From assembly GCF_020881035.1 (NCBI RefSeq), contig NZ_JAJITC010000012.1, forward strand, positions 124,001-188,000: a stretch of DNA of 64,000 nt. Reading direction: 5' to 3'. A program made the position numbers and the translations under genes. Under the pieces are notes generated by a model, which saw nothing but the letters and a program-made list of their open reading frames with translations, searched no databases and had not been told where the DNA came from. This document shows positions 26,317 through 35,541 of this stretch, piece after piece. Origin of the DNA: Paraburkholderia translucens. Its GTDB lineage: Bacteria; Pseudomonadota; Gammaproteobacteria; Burkholderiales; Burkholderiaceae. Each line of letters begins with the position of its first letter. The first letter of the stretch is position 1.

Positions 26317-27324
26317 TCACGGGGCCGACTCGACGCTCGCCCCCGCGCCCGCCTGCGGCAGCGGCTGCTGACTCGCCGCGATCCGCGCGCGGAAATAACG
26401 CGCGGTGCGCAGCAGTCCTTCGTCGAGCGAGGTGTCCGGTCGCCAGCCGAGCAGCCTCGTCGCCGCCGAAATGTCGGGCTGCCGATGCCACGGATCGTCG
26501 GCCGGCAGCGGCCGCGTTTCGAGCGGCGACGTGGAGCCCGTCAGCGCGACGATGCGCATCGCGATCTCGCGCATCGATACTTCGTGCGGGTTGCCGAGAT
26601 TGACGGGGCCGCCCGGATCGTCGGCGCAGTTCATCAGCAGAATGAACGCGCCAACCATGTCGTCGACATAGCAGAACGAACGCGTTTGCGTGCCGTCGCC
26701 ATAGAGGGTCAGCGGTTCGCCGCGCAGCGCCTGCATCATGAAGTTCGACACCACGCGGCCATCGGCCGGATGCATGCGCGGACCATACGTGTTGAAGATA
26801 CGCGCGATGCGGATCGACAGGCCGTGCTGGCGGTGATAGTCCATGAACAAGGTTTCGGCGCAGCGCTTGCCTTCGTCGTAGCACGAGCGCGGACCGATCG
26901 GATTCACGTGACCCCAGTAGTCCTCCCTTTGCGGATGCACGAGCGCATCGCCATACACTTCGCTCGTCGATGCCTGGAAAATCCGCGCTTTGACGCGCTT
27001 GGCGAGCCCGAGCATGTTGATCGCGCCGTGCACGCTGGTTTTCGTGGTTTGCACCGGATCGTGCTGGTAGTGAATCGGCGACGCGGGGCACGCGAGGTTA
27101 TAAATCTGGTCGACTTCCACATACAGCGGGAAGGTCACGTCGTGACGCATCAGCTCGAAGTTCGCGCAGTCGAGCAGATGCGCGATATTGTCTTTGCTGC
27201 CGGTGTAGAAGTTGTCGACGCACAGCACGTCGTGTCCCTGCGCGACCAGCCTCTCGCACAGATGCGAGCCGAGAAAGCCGGCGCCGCCGGTGACCAGGAT
27301 GCGCTTGCGGGTGAGTTCTTTCAT
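26317..27324 (-). CDS. NAD-dependent epimerase/decarboxylase, UDP-glucuronate decarboxylase-like
   Basis: A 335-residue extended SDR. The Rossmann motif TGGAGFLGSHL is at residues 12-22 and the catalytic YDEGKR carries the Tyr-x3-Lys pair. YGPRMHPADGRVVSNF and LTLYGDGTQTRSFCYVDD are typical of UDP-xylose synthases (UXS), which turn UDP-glucuronate to UDP-xylose. It is the last gene of the long minus-strand glycan operon and would supply a nucleotide sugar to its transferases. A related dTDP- or UDP-sugar epimerase role is possible. The Pro/Ala-rich last 15 residues are variable. Confidence 0.88.
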   Translation of the reverse strand: MKELTRKRILVTGGAGFLGSHLCERLVAQGHDVLCVDNFYTGSKDNIAHLLDCANFELMRHDVTFPLYVEVDQIYNLACPASPIHYQHDPVQTTKTSVHGAINMLGLAKRVKARIFQASTSEVYGDALVHPQREDYWGHVNPIGPRSCYDEGKRCAETLFMDYHRQHGLSIRIARIFNTYGPRMHPADGRVVSNFMMQALRGEPLTLYGDGTQTRSFCYVDDMVGAFILLMNCADDPGGPVNLGNPHEVSMREIAMRIVALTGSTSPLETRPLPADDPWHRQPDISAATRLLGWRPDTSLDEGLLRTARYFRARIAASQQPLPQAGAGASVESAP

Positions 27325-27361
27325 GGTGCTTGATCCTCTGTTTGGACCGGCTGAGCATGGT

Positions 27362-28318
27362 TCACGCGGTGACCTGCAGCAGCGCGTCGTGCCAGTCCTG
27401 CGCAAAGCGCTCGATATGAAAGCGCTCCAGGGCGGTGCGCCGCGCGCCGTCGCCGAGCCGCCGTGCTTCGCCCGGATCGCGCAGCAGCTCGTGCATCGCG
27501 TCGACGAGCGCATCGACGTCGGTATGCACGAAGCCGTTCTCGCCGTTGCGGATCACGGTGGCGAGCTCGGTCGTCGCGAGACCGACGATCGGCATGCCGA
27601 TCGTCATGGCTTCGATGATCGCGAGGCCAAGACTGGTCCAGCGGATCGGATTGAAAAACAGCCGGTAGCGTGCGCTGAATGCGGCCAGATCCAGATTGCC
27701 GATTTCGCCGATTCCGCCAAGCCGCTGGGCGTCCATGCCGACCAGATCGAGCGGCACGCGGGTACGCGCTTCGTTGAAGATATCGGCGCCGAGGCGGCGT
27801 CCGCGCTGCGCGAGATGATTGACGACCACGATGCCGCGCTCCAGTTCGCCGCTGTAACGCACGCCGTCGGGCACCACGACACCGTGTTCGATCACGCGAG
27901 TCGGTGTGACGCCGCTGTCCCACATCAGGCGGTTGAAGTGGGTGACGTGAACCAGCAGCGTGCCGGGATCGTCGACCCAATGCCATTGCTCGAACGCATT
28001 CTCCTGCGGCGGATCGTGTTCGACATAGATGCGCGGCAGCCGCCGCTGCGCGGCGCTCAGCACGTGCTCGCGATCATGTTCCCAGTGTGTGCGGTGCTGG
28101 TACAGCACCACGTCGAACTCGTGATTAGCGACGTCGTCGCGCGCGATTTCGTGCACGTTGTCGCCCCACGGCAGTACCCCTACCTTGCCCGCGTAACCGG
28201 GCGGATGTCCGGGTTTCGTCACCAGATAGAAGTCGTGCGGCGCCTGGCTCAGGTAATACAGGTAGTTGCCGTGCACGTGCCAGGTCAGCACGCGTAGCCG
28301 GCGGCAGTTACGCAGCAT
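27362..28318 (-). CDS. Glycosyltransferase, GT-B fold (family 4-like)
   Basis: A 318-residue protein. The C-terminal half has the GT-B donor-binding block: NPIRWTSLGLAIIEAMTIGMPIVGLATTELATVI, with the EX7E-like spacing of family 4. The N-terminal half is short and contains VDVVLYQHRTHWEHDR-like acceptor-domain sequence. ATG 28318 is chosen because it overlaps the preceding gene by 11 bases and has GAGGGG upstream. It is part of the glycan operon; donor and acceptor are unknown. Confidence 0.82.
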   Translation of the reverse strand: MLRNCRRLRVLTWHVHGNYLYYLSQAPHDFYLVTKPGHPPGYAGKVGVLPWGDNVHEIARDDVANHEFDVVLYQHRTHWEHDREHVLSAAQRRLPRIYVEHDPPQENAFEQWHWVDDPGTLLVHVTHFNRLMWDSGVTPTRVIEHGVVVPDGVRYSGELERGIVVVNHLAQRGRRLGADIFNEARTRVPLDLVGMDAQRLGGIGEIGNLDLAAFSARYRLFFNPIRWTSLGLAIIEAMTIGMPIVGLATTELATVIRNGENGFVHTDVDALVDAMHELLRDPGEARRLGDGARRTALERFHIERFAQDWHDALLQVTA

Positions 28319-29447
28319 GGTGCAGCCCCTCAATAGACAGCGCAACGGTGCCCGTGTGCAAGCTGCCGCGCGCGCCGGGTTGCGCGCCGGGCGCGCGCGC
28401 GAGCTGCTCGCGTGCGGTCTCGACCACCTGAACTACGCCGACGTTCAGCGCGCACGGATGACCGTACGGGCAGTCGCGGAACATGCAAGGGCGGCACGCT
28501 GGATAGTCGGCCAGCACGCGATGCCGCGCATGATCGAGCGGCGCCCAGCGTCGCGTGTCGCTGCCGCATGCGATCACGACCGACGCGGTCGCCATTGCCG
28601 CGGCGATGTGCGATATGCCGGTGTCATTGCAGACCACGAGCCGCGCATGCGCGACCAGCGCTGCGAGGCCGCCGAGCGAAGTCGCGCCCGCCAGATGCAC
28701 TGCGGGCGCGCTCATCGCGCCGAGCACCGCGCAGGTCAACGGCGCTTCGGCGGCCGTGCCGGTGATCGCGATCTGCCAGCCGTGCGCGGCGAGGTGATCG
28801 GCGACGGCCGCGAAGCGCTCTGCCGGCCAGCGACGCGACGGCAATTGCGAGCCCGGGTGAACCAGCACGAGCCGCTCGCTTTCGATGCCGTGCCGTGCGC
28901 GCAGCGCACTGTACTCGTCGATGTCCTGCGCGGTAAGCGGGAACGTCAGGCGACTGTCACGCGCCGGTGCGCCGAGCGCGTTCATCAGCGCCAGATAACG
29001 CTCGGGCTCGGGCAACGTGTCGGGCCACGCGATGAACGAGCCTGCGCGCGGCGCTTCGTCCGGCTGCACGAAGCCGGCTGCAGCGCGCGCACCGAATTGC
29101 TGCAGCAGATCGTTGGCGATGCCGCCGCTGCCGTGCAGCTGGATCGCGAGATCGAAACGCCGGTCGCGCATCTGCGCGAAGAAGGCGGGCAAGCCATCGT
29201 CCGATTCGCGCTGCTCTGGAAAGCCGGGCGCGCCGGGAAACACGATCAGCTCGTCGACGAGCGCCGCGTAGCGCTCGACGAACGCGCGTGCCCACGGCAG
29301 TCCGATCAACGCGATATGCGCATGCGGCGCGGCCGCACGCAGCGCGCGCAATGCGGGGACCGCGCACAGCATGTCACCGAGCTGCAGCGCGCGAAAGACG
29401 ACGATACGGCGCGGCGCGAGCGCCGCCAGCAACGATGGTTCGGTCAT
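28308..29447 (-). CDS. Glycosyltransferase family 9 (heptosyltransferase-like)
   Basis: A 379-residue GT-B enzyme of the ADP-heptose:LPS heptosyltransferase family. Visible blocks are RIVVFRALQLGDMLCAVPALRALR at the N-terminus, LVLVHPGSQLPSRRWPAERFAAVADHL in the donor domain and LVVCNDTGISHIAAAM near the C-terminus. The ATGA overlap with the upstream GT2 gene fixes the start at 29447. It is one of two GT9 genes in this operon, which together with the GmhB-like phosphatase argues that the glycan contains heptose. Whether it acts on LPS core or on another polymer is open. Confidence 0.9.
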   Translation of the reverse strand: MTEPSLLAALAPRRIVVFRALQLGDMLCAVPALRALRAAAPHAHIALIGLPWARAFVERYAALVDELIVFPGAPGFPEQRESDDGLPAFFAQMRDRRFDLAIQLHGSGGIANDLLQQFGARAAAGFVQPDEAPRAGSFIAWPDTLPEPERYLALMNALGAPARDSRLTFPLTAQDIDEYSALRARHGIESERLVLVHPGSQLPSRRWPAERFAAVADHLAAHGWQIAITGTAAEAPLTCAVLGAMSAPAVHLAGATSLGGLAALVAHARLVVCNDTGISHIAAAMATASVVIACGSDTRRWAPLDHARHRVLADYPACRPCMFRDCPYGHPCALNVGVVQVVETAREQLARAPGAQPGARGSLHTGTVALSIEGLHHAA

Positions 29448-30532
29448 GGAAAGAACACCCTGAAACGGATGGCGCCATAGAGCCGCCAGAAGATCGACAG
29501 AAACGGAATCGGGATCGATGTCAATATCATCTCGGCGACGTGCCGCCAGCCGTGGTTGCGCCCGCGCAGACGCAGCGCGCAGAAGTAGCCGGTCAATACG
29601 CACCACGCGAGCGAGCTCACGCCCACCAGCATCGGGAGGTCCGCGAACGCGCCGCCAAGCGCGAGCAATGCCGCGGCGAGAATCGCATAGTAGAGGAGCG
29701 GTGGCCGCGAACGGATGCGCGTTCTAAACAGTTCGGGGTGCTTGCGATAGAGCAGCGCATCGAACTGGCTCTTTCTCTGCTGCCCGATGCTGACGCCCCA
29801 GCGCGCCGGCCGCACCGGATGCACCACCACCGCGTCGCGGGCTCGCACGATCCTGCCGCCCGCGGTCAGCAGCGTGAACTGGAGGTCCGAATCCTCGCGC
29901 CACGCTGAAGTGAAGCGTTCGTCGAAGCCGCCGGTCGCGGCGAGCGCAGCGCGCGTGACGAATGCGTTCGCGGTCGCGAATTCGGCTTGCGCGAGCCCGC
30001 TCGCGTCCGCTTCGTAGTCGGTGGGCAGATCGGGCAAGCTGGGCAGCGGCACGAGGATCGTGCCGGCGGCCGCCGCGGCGCCATGCTCGAGCGCCGCGAC
30101 GCCGGCGCTCAGCCAGTGCGGATCGGGCAGTGTGTCGTCGTCGGTGAACGCGATCAGCGAGGCACGCGCGTACTGCCAGCCCGCGTTGCGCGCGCCGGCT
30201 GGCCCTTGGGTGCGCGTGACCGGCAGGTAGTGCACCTCCAGGCCGCGCGGCGCCTGCTCGCGCGCAAACCGTTCGACGCAGGCGCGCGTGGCTGCGTCTG
30301 GGCCGTCGTCGCAGATCACGATCTCGTAGCGGTGCGGCGCGAACTGCTGGGCGCACAGCGCGGCGAGACAGTTCGCGAGCGTCGCGGCGCGCCGGTAGGT
30401 GGGCACGACCACCGACACGTCGGGCCATGACGGCGAGCGCAGCGTGCGCCCCGTTTCTTCGGCATCCTCGCTACTGTAGCGCGCGGCCACGCCGCCGTGC
30501 AGTGGCGCCGGACACATGGCCCATGCGTTCAT
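29444..30532 (-). CDS. Glycosyltransferase family 2 with C-terminal membrane segments
   Basis: A 362-residue protein. The GT-A domain (about residues 36-260) begins VSVVVPTYRRAATLANCLAAL and has the DDDTLPDPHW metal-binding motif. Two or three hydrophobic segments follow residue 285, so it is anchored to the inner membrane. The ATG at 30532 overlaps the stop of the carbamoyltransferase gene by four bases; the ATG of MCPAP five codons later is an alternative. It probably adds a sugar to a membrane-linked acceptor in the glycan pathway. Confidence 0.88.
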   Translation of the reverse strand: MNAWAMCPAPLHGGVAARYSSEDAEETGRTLRSPSWPDVSVVVPTYRRAATLANCLAALCAQQFAPHRYEIVICDDGPDAATRACVERFAREQAPRGLEVHYLPVTRTQGPAGARNAGWQYARASLIAFTDDDTLPDPHWLSAGVAALEHGAAAAAGTILVPLPSLPDLPTDYEADASGLAQAEFATANAFVTRAALAATGGFDERFTSAWREDSDLQFTLLTAGGRIVRARDAVVVHPVRPARWGVSIGQQRKSQFDALLYRKHPELFRTRIRSRPPLLYYAILAAALLALGGAFADLPMLVGVSSLAWCVLTGYFCALRLRGRNHGWRHVAEMILTSIPIPFLSIFWRLYGAIRFRVFFP

Positions 30533-32274
30533 GCGCCGCCTCCCGCTTTGTCGACGAGGAACGGGCCGATCACGAGGGCATCGAGCGGCGAGGTCCAGAA
30601 CGACTCGACCGCGTCACGCGGCGAATTCACCATCGGCTCGCCGCGCGTGTTGAACGACGTGTTGACGAGAATCGGCACGCCGGTGCGCTGCCTGAAAGCG
30701 GCCAGCAGGTCGTAGTACAGCGGGTGTTGCGCGCGGTTGATCGTCTGCACCCGCGCGGTGCCGTCCACATGGCGTACGGCCGGAATGCGCGCGGCCTTGT
30801 CGGCGCGCACGTCGAACACGAACAGCATGAACGGCGCGCTTTGGCCATTGACGAACCATTCATTGGCTTCCTCCTCCATCACGACCGGCGCGACCGGACG
30901 GAAGTCCTCGCGATCCTTGATCTCGTTGAGCTTCGCCTGCATCTTCGGATCGACCGGCGACGCGAGGATCGAGCGCGCACCGAGCGCGCGCGGCCCGAAT
31001 TCGGTGCGGCCCTGATACCAGCCGATCACCTTGCCTTGCGCGAGCAGATCGGCGCTCTCGCCGGCGATGTCGGCGAGGCGCCGGTACGGCACTTTCGACC
31101 AGCGCAGAAACTGCTCGATTTCCGCTTCGCTGTATTCCGGTCCGAGATAGGCGTGATCCATTTTCCAGTGACGCTTGCGCTCACCGCGCGCGGCACGCTC
31201 GCGATCGTCGGTCCACAGTGCCGCGCCGAGCGCGGTGCCGGCGTCGCCGGCCGCCGGTTGCACCCAGACTTCGCTGAACGGCCCCGCGTCGCGCACCCTG
31301 GAGTTCATCACGCAGTTCAGCGCGACGCCGCCCGCCATGCAGAGCCGGCTCAAGCCGGTCTGCCTGTGCAGCCAGTGCGTCAGTTCGAGTACGGTCTCCT
31401 CGAGCACGCGCTGCAACGAATTGGCGATATCGAAGTGGCGTTGCTCGAGCGGGCCGCCGCGTTCGCGCGCGGGACCGAACCGTTCGGTCAGGCGCGGCGC
31501 GTCGACGGTATAGCTGCCGTCCCGCCGATAGCGCACGATCTGGCGAAACTCGTCGACATAAGCCGGTTTGCCGAACGACGCGAGCGCCATCACCTTGTAC
31601 TCGTCCGACGAGTGCAGGAAGCCGAGCCAGTCGGTTACCGCTTCGTAGAGCAGTCCGAGCGAGTGCGGCAGCTCGACCTGCTTCAGGCGCTTGTATTCGC
31701 CGCCGGCGAACTGCCCCATGCTGGTCGTCACCCCTTCGCCGCGGCCGTCCATCGTCAGCACGGCGGTGTCCTCGAACGGCGCGGCGAGAAATGCGCTCGC
31801 TTCGTGCGCGAGATGGTGCTCGACGAAGTGCCATGCAAAGCCGTGCTCGCGGTCCACGCCCTGGAAGCGCTTGCGCAGATGATGCGGCGCGCCGTCGAGC
31901 AACTGGCCCTTGGCGTTGGCGATATAGCTGAGAAAGAGCGGATCCCACGGCGACGCCGACGGATCGGCCGGACGCGTGCCGGCGGGGTCGAACGGCAGCT
32001 CGATCGTGGCGCCGGGCTTTTTCGGCATGCCGCCGAACAGCGTCGGGTCGTACGAGTAAGCGACGTGATCGACGTCGGCGAGCGTGATGCCGGCCGCTTT
32101 CAGGCAGTAGTCGATCGCGTCGAACGGGAGCTGCCACGTCGAGAACGGCACGGGGCGTTTCGCGTGTTTGACGTGCGTGAAGCGTTCGTCTTCGGCGGCG
32201 GCGAGCACGACGCCGTCACGCAGCAGCGCGGCCGCGCTGTCGTGATAGACCGCATTGATTCCGAGTGTGTACAT
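30529..32274 (-). CDS. NodU/CmcH-type carbamoyltransferase
   Basis: A 581-residue O-carbamoyltransferase. The N-terminal Kae1-like domain has the metal/active-site histidines in VEHHLAHEASAF (His153, His154, His157) and DGRGEG at 176-181. The C-terminal YrdC-like domain, which makes the carbamoyl adenylate, carries FGPRALGARSILASP and NEIKDREDFRPVAP. It transfers a carbamoyl group from carbamoyl phosphate to a hydroxyl, as in Nod factors and antibiotics. In this operon the natural acceptor is a sugar of the glycan. It is followed with a four-base overlap by the GT2 gene. Confidence 0.93.
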   Translation of the reverse strand: MYTLGINAVYHDSAAALLRDGVVLAAAEDERFTHVKHAKRPVPFSTWQLPFDAIDYCLKAAGITLADVDHVAYSYDPTLFGGMPKKPGATIELPFDPAGTRPADPSASPWDPLFLSYIANAKGQLLDGAPHHLRKRFQGVDREHGFAWHFVEHHLAHEASAFLAAPFEDTAVLTMDGRGEGVTTSMGQFAGGEYKRLKQVELPHSLGLLYEAVTDWLGFLHSSDEYKVMALASFGKPAYVDEFRQIVRYRRDGSYTVDAPRLTERFGPARERGGPLEQRHFDIANSLQRVLEETVLELTHWLHRQTGLSRLCMAGGVALNCVMNSRVRDAGPFSEVWVQPAAGDAGTALGAALWTDDRERAARGERKRHWKMDHAYLGPEYSEAEIEQFLRWSKVPYRRLADIAGESADLLAQGKVIGWYQGRTEFGPRALGARSILASPVDPKMQAKLNEIKDREDFRPVAPVVMEEEANEWFVNGQSAPFMLFVFDVRADKAARIPAVRHVDGTARVQTINRAQHPLYYDLLAAFRQRTGVPILVNTSFNTRGEPMVNSPRDAVESFWTSPLDALVIGPFLVDKAGGGA

Positions 32275-32294
32275 GGCGTTCGCAGAGAATGGGT

Positions 32295-33512
32295 TCAGGG
32301 GACCGCTGGCTGATCCGTCAGCGACGGCGCGTTCGCGCTAGCGATGCAACCCGGCGCATTCGCATGCACGCGCCGCAATTCCAGTGCCGCCTGCACGACC
32401 TCGTCGCTCGGCACGCCGAGCAGACAGGCGTGATGCCCGTGCGGACACACGCTGCGATAGCACCAGCGGCACTCGACGTCGCGATACAGCACGCGTGCCT
32501 GTGTCTGCCACGGCGTGTGCTGAGGGTTGGTCAGCGCGTACAGATCGACGACCGGCGTGCCGAGCGCCGATGCGAGATGCACGGGGCCGCTATTGTTCGA
32601 GACGAGCACGCTCGCGCGTTCGAGCAGCGCGGCGAGCTCGGCGAGCGTCAGCGCACCGCTCAGGTCGTAGAGCTGCGCACGCACGGCTGGCCCGCTCGCG
32701 TGCATCACGGTCTCGACCAGAGCTCGCTCGCTTGCGCTGCCGGTCACGAGCACGGCCGCGCCGGTTTCCCGAGCGAGCCGTGCCGCGACTTCGCCGAAGC
32801 GCTCGGGCGGATAGCGGCGCGACGCGGCGCTCGCACCCGGATGCAGCACGATGCACTCGGTATGGCGGGCGAGGCCGAGCGTCCTTAGTTGCGCATCGAG
32901 CGAATGGCGCGCGGCGGGCGGCACGCGAAAGCGCATCCCGGTGTCGTCCGTCTGCGCGCCGACGTGCCGCACCAGGTCCAACTGGCGTTGCACCTCGTGC
33001 CGCATGCGCTGCTGCGGCTCCGGTTCGCGCAGCCAGTCGGTCAGCAAGGCGTACGGATTTTCGCGGCAATGCGCGAGGCGCCGCGGAATCCCCGCGAGAT
33101 AGCACAGCATCGCGGCGGGCAACGGGCTCTGGCTATACACGGTGAAGATCACCGCGGCGTCGAAGCGGCCGCGCCGCAGCCGCTGCTGCATCCGTTGATC
33201 GTCGAGCAGGCCGTGCGCCGCGCTCGACGCTTGCGCGACCCACGGCGCGTCGTATTCGATTACCTGATCGATGTCGTCGAGAAATGGCGCGAGCGCGACG
33301 CCGCTGCGCGAGGTCAGCAGCGTGAGATGGCGATCCCGGGCGGACGCGCGCAGCGCGTGCAGCGCGGGCGTCGTCATCAGCACGTCGCCGAGATTGTCGA
33401 GGCGCACGCACAGAATCCGCTTGACCTCCGCGCCCCAGCACGCTGGCAGCGACGTGTCGGGCACGCGCGCGTGAGCCAGTTCAGGCGGCGCAAGCGGCAG
33501 TGGCGCGTTCAT
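32295..33512 (-). CDS. Glycosyltransferase family 9 (heptosyltransferase-like), second copy
   Basis: A 405-residue GT9 protein: VKRILCVRLDNLGDVLMTTPALHALR starts the acceptor domain, CIVLHPGASAASRRYPPERFGEVAARL and SVLVSNNSGPVHLASALGTPVV the donor domain. A Cys/His-rich segment near residues 358-372 (VECRWCYRSVCPHGHHACL) resembles that in other operon-encoded GT9 proteins and may bind metal. GGGAGG precedes ATG 33512. It overlaps the GmhB-like gene by four bases. Confidence 0.9.
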   Translation of the reverse strand: MNAPLPLAPPELAHARVPDTSLPACWGAEVKRILCVRLDNLGDVLMTTPALHALRASARDRHLTLLTSRSGVALAPFLDDIDQVIEYDAPWVAQASSAAHGLLDDQRMQQRLRRGRFDAAVIFTVYSQSPLPAAMLCYLAGIPRRLAHCRENPYALLTDWLREPEPQQRMRHEVQRQLDLVRHVGAQTDDTGMRFRVPPAARHSLDAQLRTLGLARHTECIVLHPGASAASRRYPPERFGEVAARLARETGAAVLVTGSASERALVETVMHASGPAVRAQLYDLSGALTLAELAALLERASVLVSNNSGPVHLASALGTPVVDLYALTNPQHTPWQTQARVLYRDVECRWCYRSVCPHGHHACLLGVPSDEVVQAALELRRVHANAPGCIASANAPSLTDQPAVP

Positions 33513-34126
33513 CGCGGCGCCTCCCTTGCTCGCACCGCGGTACCCGGTGGCAGACCGTGCAACACCACGAGTTGCGCGGCCTCGCGCAGATCGGCCGCGC
33601 GCGCGCCCGGCGCGCGCCGCGGGCCGCTTCGCCATTCGGTCTCGTGGCCGTTGTCGAGCAGGATCGTCCGACAGCCGGCGCGATTGCCCGCTTCGACGTC
33701 GTCGAGAATGTCGCCGATGAACCAGCTACGTCCGAGATCGAGCTCATGCTCTTGCGCTGCGCGCAGCAGCATGCCGGGCGCCGGTTTGCGGCAATCGCAG
33801 GCGATCGCATAGCGCGCGACGCTGCCCTCGGGATGATGCGGGCACCAGTACACGCCGGCGAGTGTGGCGCCGCACTCGGCGAACATTTGCCGCAGGCGGC
33901 GTTCGACGCCGCACAGCGCTCCGTCTTCGAACTTGCCGAGCGCGACGCCGGCCTGATTGGTGATGACGAACAGCGCATACGGGTAGGCGGCGAGCAGCGC
34001 GAGCGCTTCGCGCGCGCCCGGCGCGAATCGCATCAGCGCGGGATCGGCGTTGTAGGGCACGTCTTCGAGCAGCGTGCCGTCCTTGTCGATGAACACAGCA
34101 GGTTGCCTCATGATGGTTCGTGGCAT
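33509..34126 (-). CDS. HAD-IIIA phosphatase, D-glycero-D-manno-heptose bisphosphate phosphatase-like
   Basis: A 205-residue GmhB-type phosphatase. Catalytic Asp14 and Asp16 lie in FIDKDGTLLED. The zinc-binding set Cys95, His97, Cys110 and Cys112 (CPHHPEG then CDCRKP) is diagnostic for the GmhB group, and IGDILDDVEAG is the third HAD motif. GmhB removes a phosphate on the way to ADP-heptose. The start is uncertain: MRQPAVF at 34111 is an alternative five codons in. With two GT9 genes next to it, it supports a heptose-containing product. The C-terminal 40 residues are an untypical basic extension. Confidence 0.87.
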   Translation of the reverse strand: MPRTIMRQPAVFIDKDGTLLEDVPYNADPALMRFAPGAREALALLAAYPYALFVITNQAGVALGKFEDGALCGVERRLRQMFAECGATLAGVYWCPHHPEGSVARYAIACDCRKPAPGMLLRAAQEHELDLGRSWFIGDILDDVEAGNRAGCRTILLDNGHETEWRSGPRRAPGARAADLREAAQLVVLHGLPPGTAVRAREAPR

Positions 34127-34233
34127 GCGCGAACTTCGGTCAAATGTCGAAAAAAGCGCGCCGCAGCCGCTGGACCGACCGCGGCGCGTTTCAACTGCGC
34201 GCACCGTTCGCGTTCGCGCGGCGCGCGCCGTCG

Positions 34234-35541
34234 TCAACGGAACGACGCTCCGGCCACTGCGCGCAGCGGCGCCCGCGCCGGTTCGGACGCGGCGTCGAGC
34301 GATGTTTGGGCCGGCACGAGCCGCGCCGCGCGCGCATAGACTTGCGCGAGCGCTTCGCTGACGCCGCGCCAGGTGAAGCTGGTGCGCGCGCGTTCGAGCC
34401 CCGCTTCGCCCATCTGTCTCGCGCGCGCCGGGTCGCGCCGCAGGAGGTCGAGGCGCGCGGCGAGCGCGTACGGATCGCGCGGCGGCACGAGAAAGCCCGT
34501 TACGCCATCGATCACCGAATAGCGGATGCCGCCGACATCGGCGCCGACTACGGGCGTCGCGCAGGCCATCGCTTCGATCGGCGTGATGCCGAACGGCTCG
34601 TACCACGGCGTCGTCACGAACACGTCGGCAGCGCTGTAGAAGTAGCGCAGCCACGCGCGGCCGCGCCGGCCGACGAAGCAGGTCTCGTCAGCGACACCGC
34701 ATTCGCGTGCGATCCCGCGCAAGCGCGCGATCTCCGGAGTCGCGATTTCATTGGGCGCGTCCGAATTGCCGCCGACCACGTACAGTCGCGCGGCCGCATC
34801 GAACCGGTGCTTCAGCACGCCGACGCCGCGCACGACGTTGTCGATGCCCTTGCGCTGCACGAGCCGGCCCAGCTGCAGCGCGATGAAGTCGTGCTGACGC
34901 CAGCCAAGCGCATCGCGCGCGAATGCGCGCTCGACGGGCCTGAACTCCTGCGCATCGAAACCGCACGGCACGATCTCGATGCGCGCCGGATCGGCGCGAT
35001 AGTGTTCGAGCAGATCGGCCTCGTCCTGCGGGCATTCGGCGACGACGACATCCGAGCGCGCGACCAGCTCGTCTTCGATGGCGAAGCGCTCGTCGGGGAA
35101 GCCGTCGTCCGCGCCCTGATGGATGCGCCGCACACGGCCCAGCGCGTGGAAGGTCGTGGCCAGCGGGATGCCGAGGACAGCCTTCACCCGGAGCGCGGCG
35201 AGGCCCGACATGAAAAAGTTCGCGTGCATTACGTCGTAGGGCAGCGCTTCGCGGCGAAAGAACGCGATCAGATAGTCGGCGAACTCGTTCATGAAGGGCA
35301 GTAGCCGCTCCTTCGGCAATTGCCGCGGCGGTCCGGCGGGCACGTGAATCACGCGCGCGCCGTCCATCTCGACGCACTCGGGCAGCAGTGCGCGATCGCG
35401 GCGCGTGAACACGTCGACCTGATGGCCCATTTCCACCAGCTGACGGGCGACGTTCGCGACGTAGATGTTTTGCCCGCCGCTATCGACGCCACCGGCGACA
35501 GCGAGTGGCGACGCGTGGTCACTGATCAAGGCGATCTTCAT
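34234..35541 (-). CDS. Glycosyltransferase family 1/4, sucrose-synthase/MshA-like
   Basis: A 435-residue GT-B enzyme. The N-terminus MKIALISDHASPLAV has the SGGQNIYVANVARQLVEMGHQVDVF motif of the MshA/sucrose phosphate synthase group. TPWYEPFGITPIEAMACATPVVGADVGGI is the donor site with its EX7E pair. GGAG five bases upstream fixes ATG 35541 over an upstream GTG. It is the first gene of the minus-strand glycan run and faces the ABC exporter gene. A gap of 107 bases separates it from the phosphatase gene. Confidence 0.9.
   Translation of the reverse strand: MKIALISDHASPLAVAGGVDSGGQNIYVANVARQLVEMGHQVDVFTRRDRALLPECVEMDGARVIHVPAGPPRQLPKERLLPFMNEFADYLIAFFRREALPYDVMHANFFMSGLAALRVKAVLGIPLATTFHALGRVRRIHQGADDGFPDERFAIEDELVARSDVVVAECPQDEADLLEHYRADPARIEIVPCGFDAQEFRPVERAFARDALGWRQHDFIALQLGRLVQRKGIDNVVRGVGVLKHRFDAAARLYVVGGNSDAPNEIATPEIARLRGIARECGVADETCFVGRRGRAWLRYFYSAADVFVTTPWYEPFGITPIEAMACATPVVGADVGGIRYSVIDGVTGFLVPPRDPYALAARLDLLRRDPARARQMGEAGLERARTSFTWRGVSEALAQVYARAARLVPAQTSLDAASEPARAPLRAVAGASFR

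Noticed and set aside
28308..35541. Very long plus-strand frames opposite the glycan operon, for example 30427-32313
   Set aside because: They are rich in Arg, His and Ala and lack motifs; each lies antisense to a well-supported enzyme gene.
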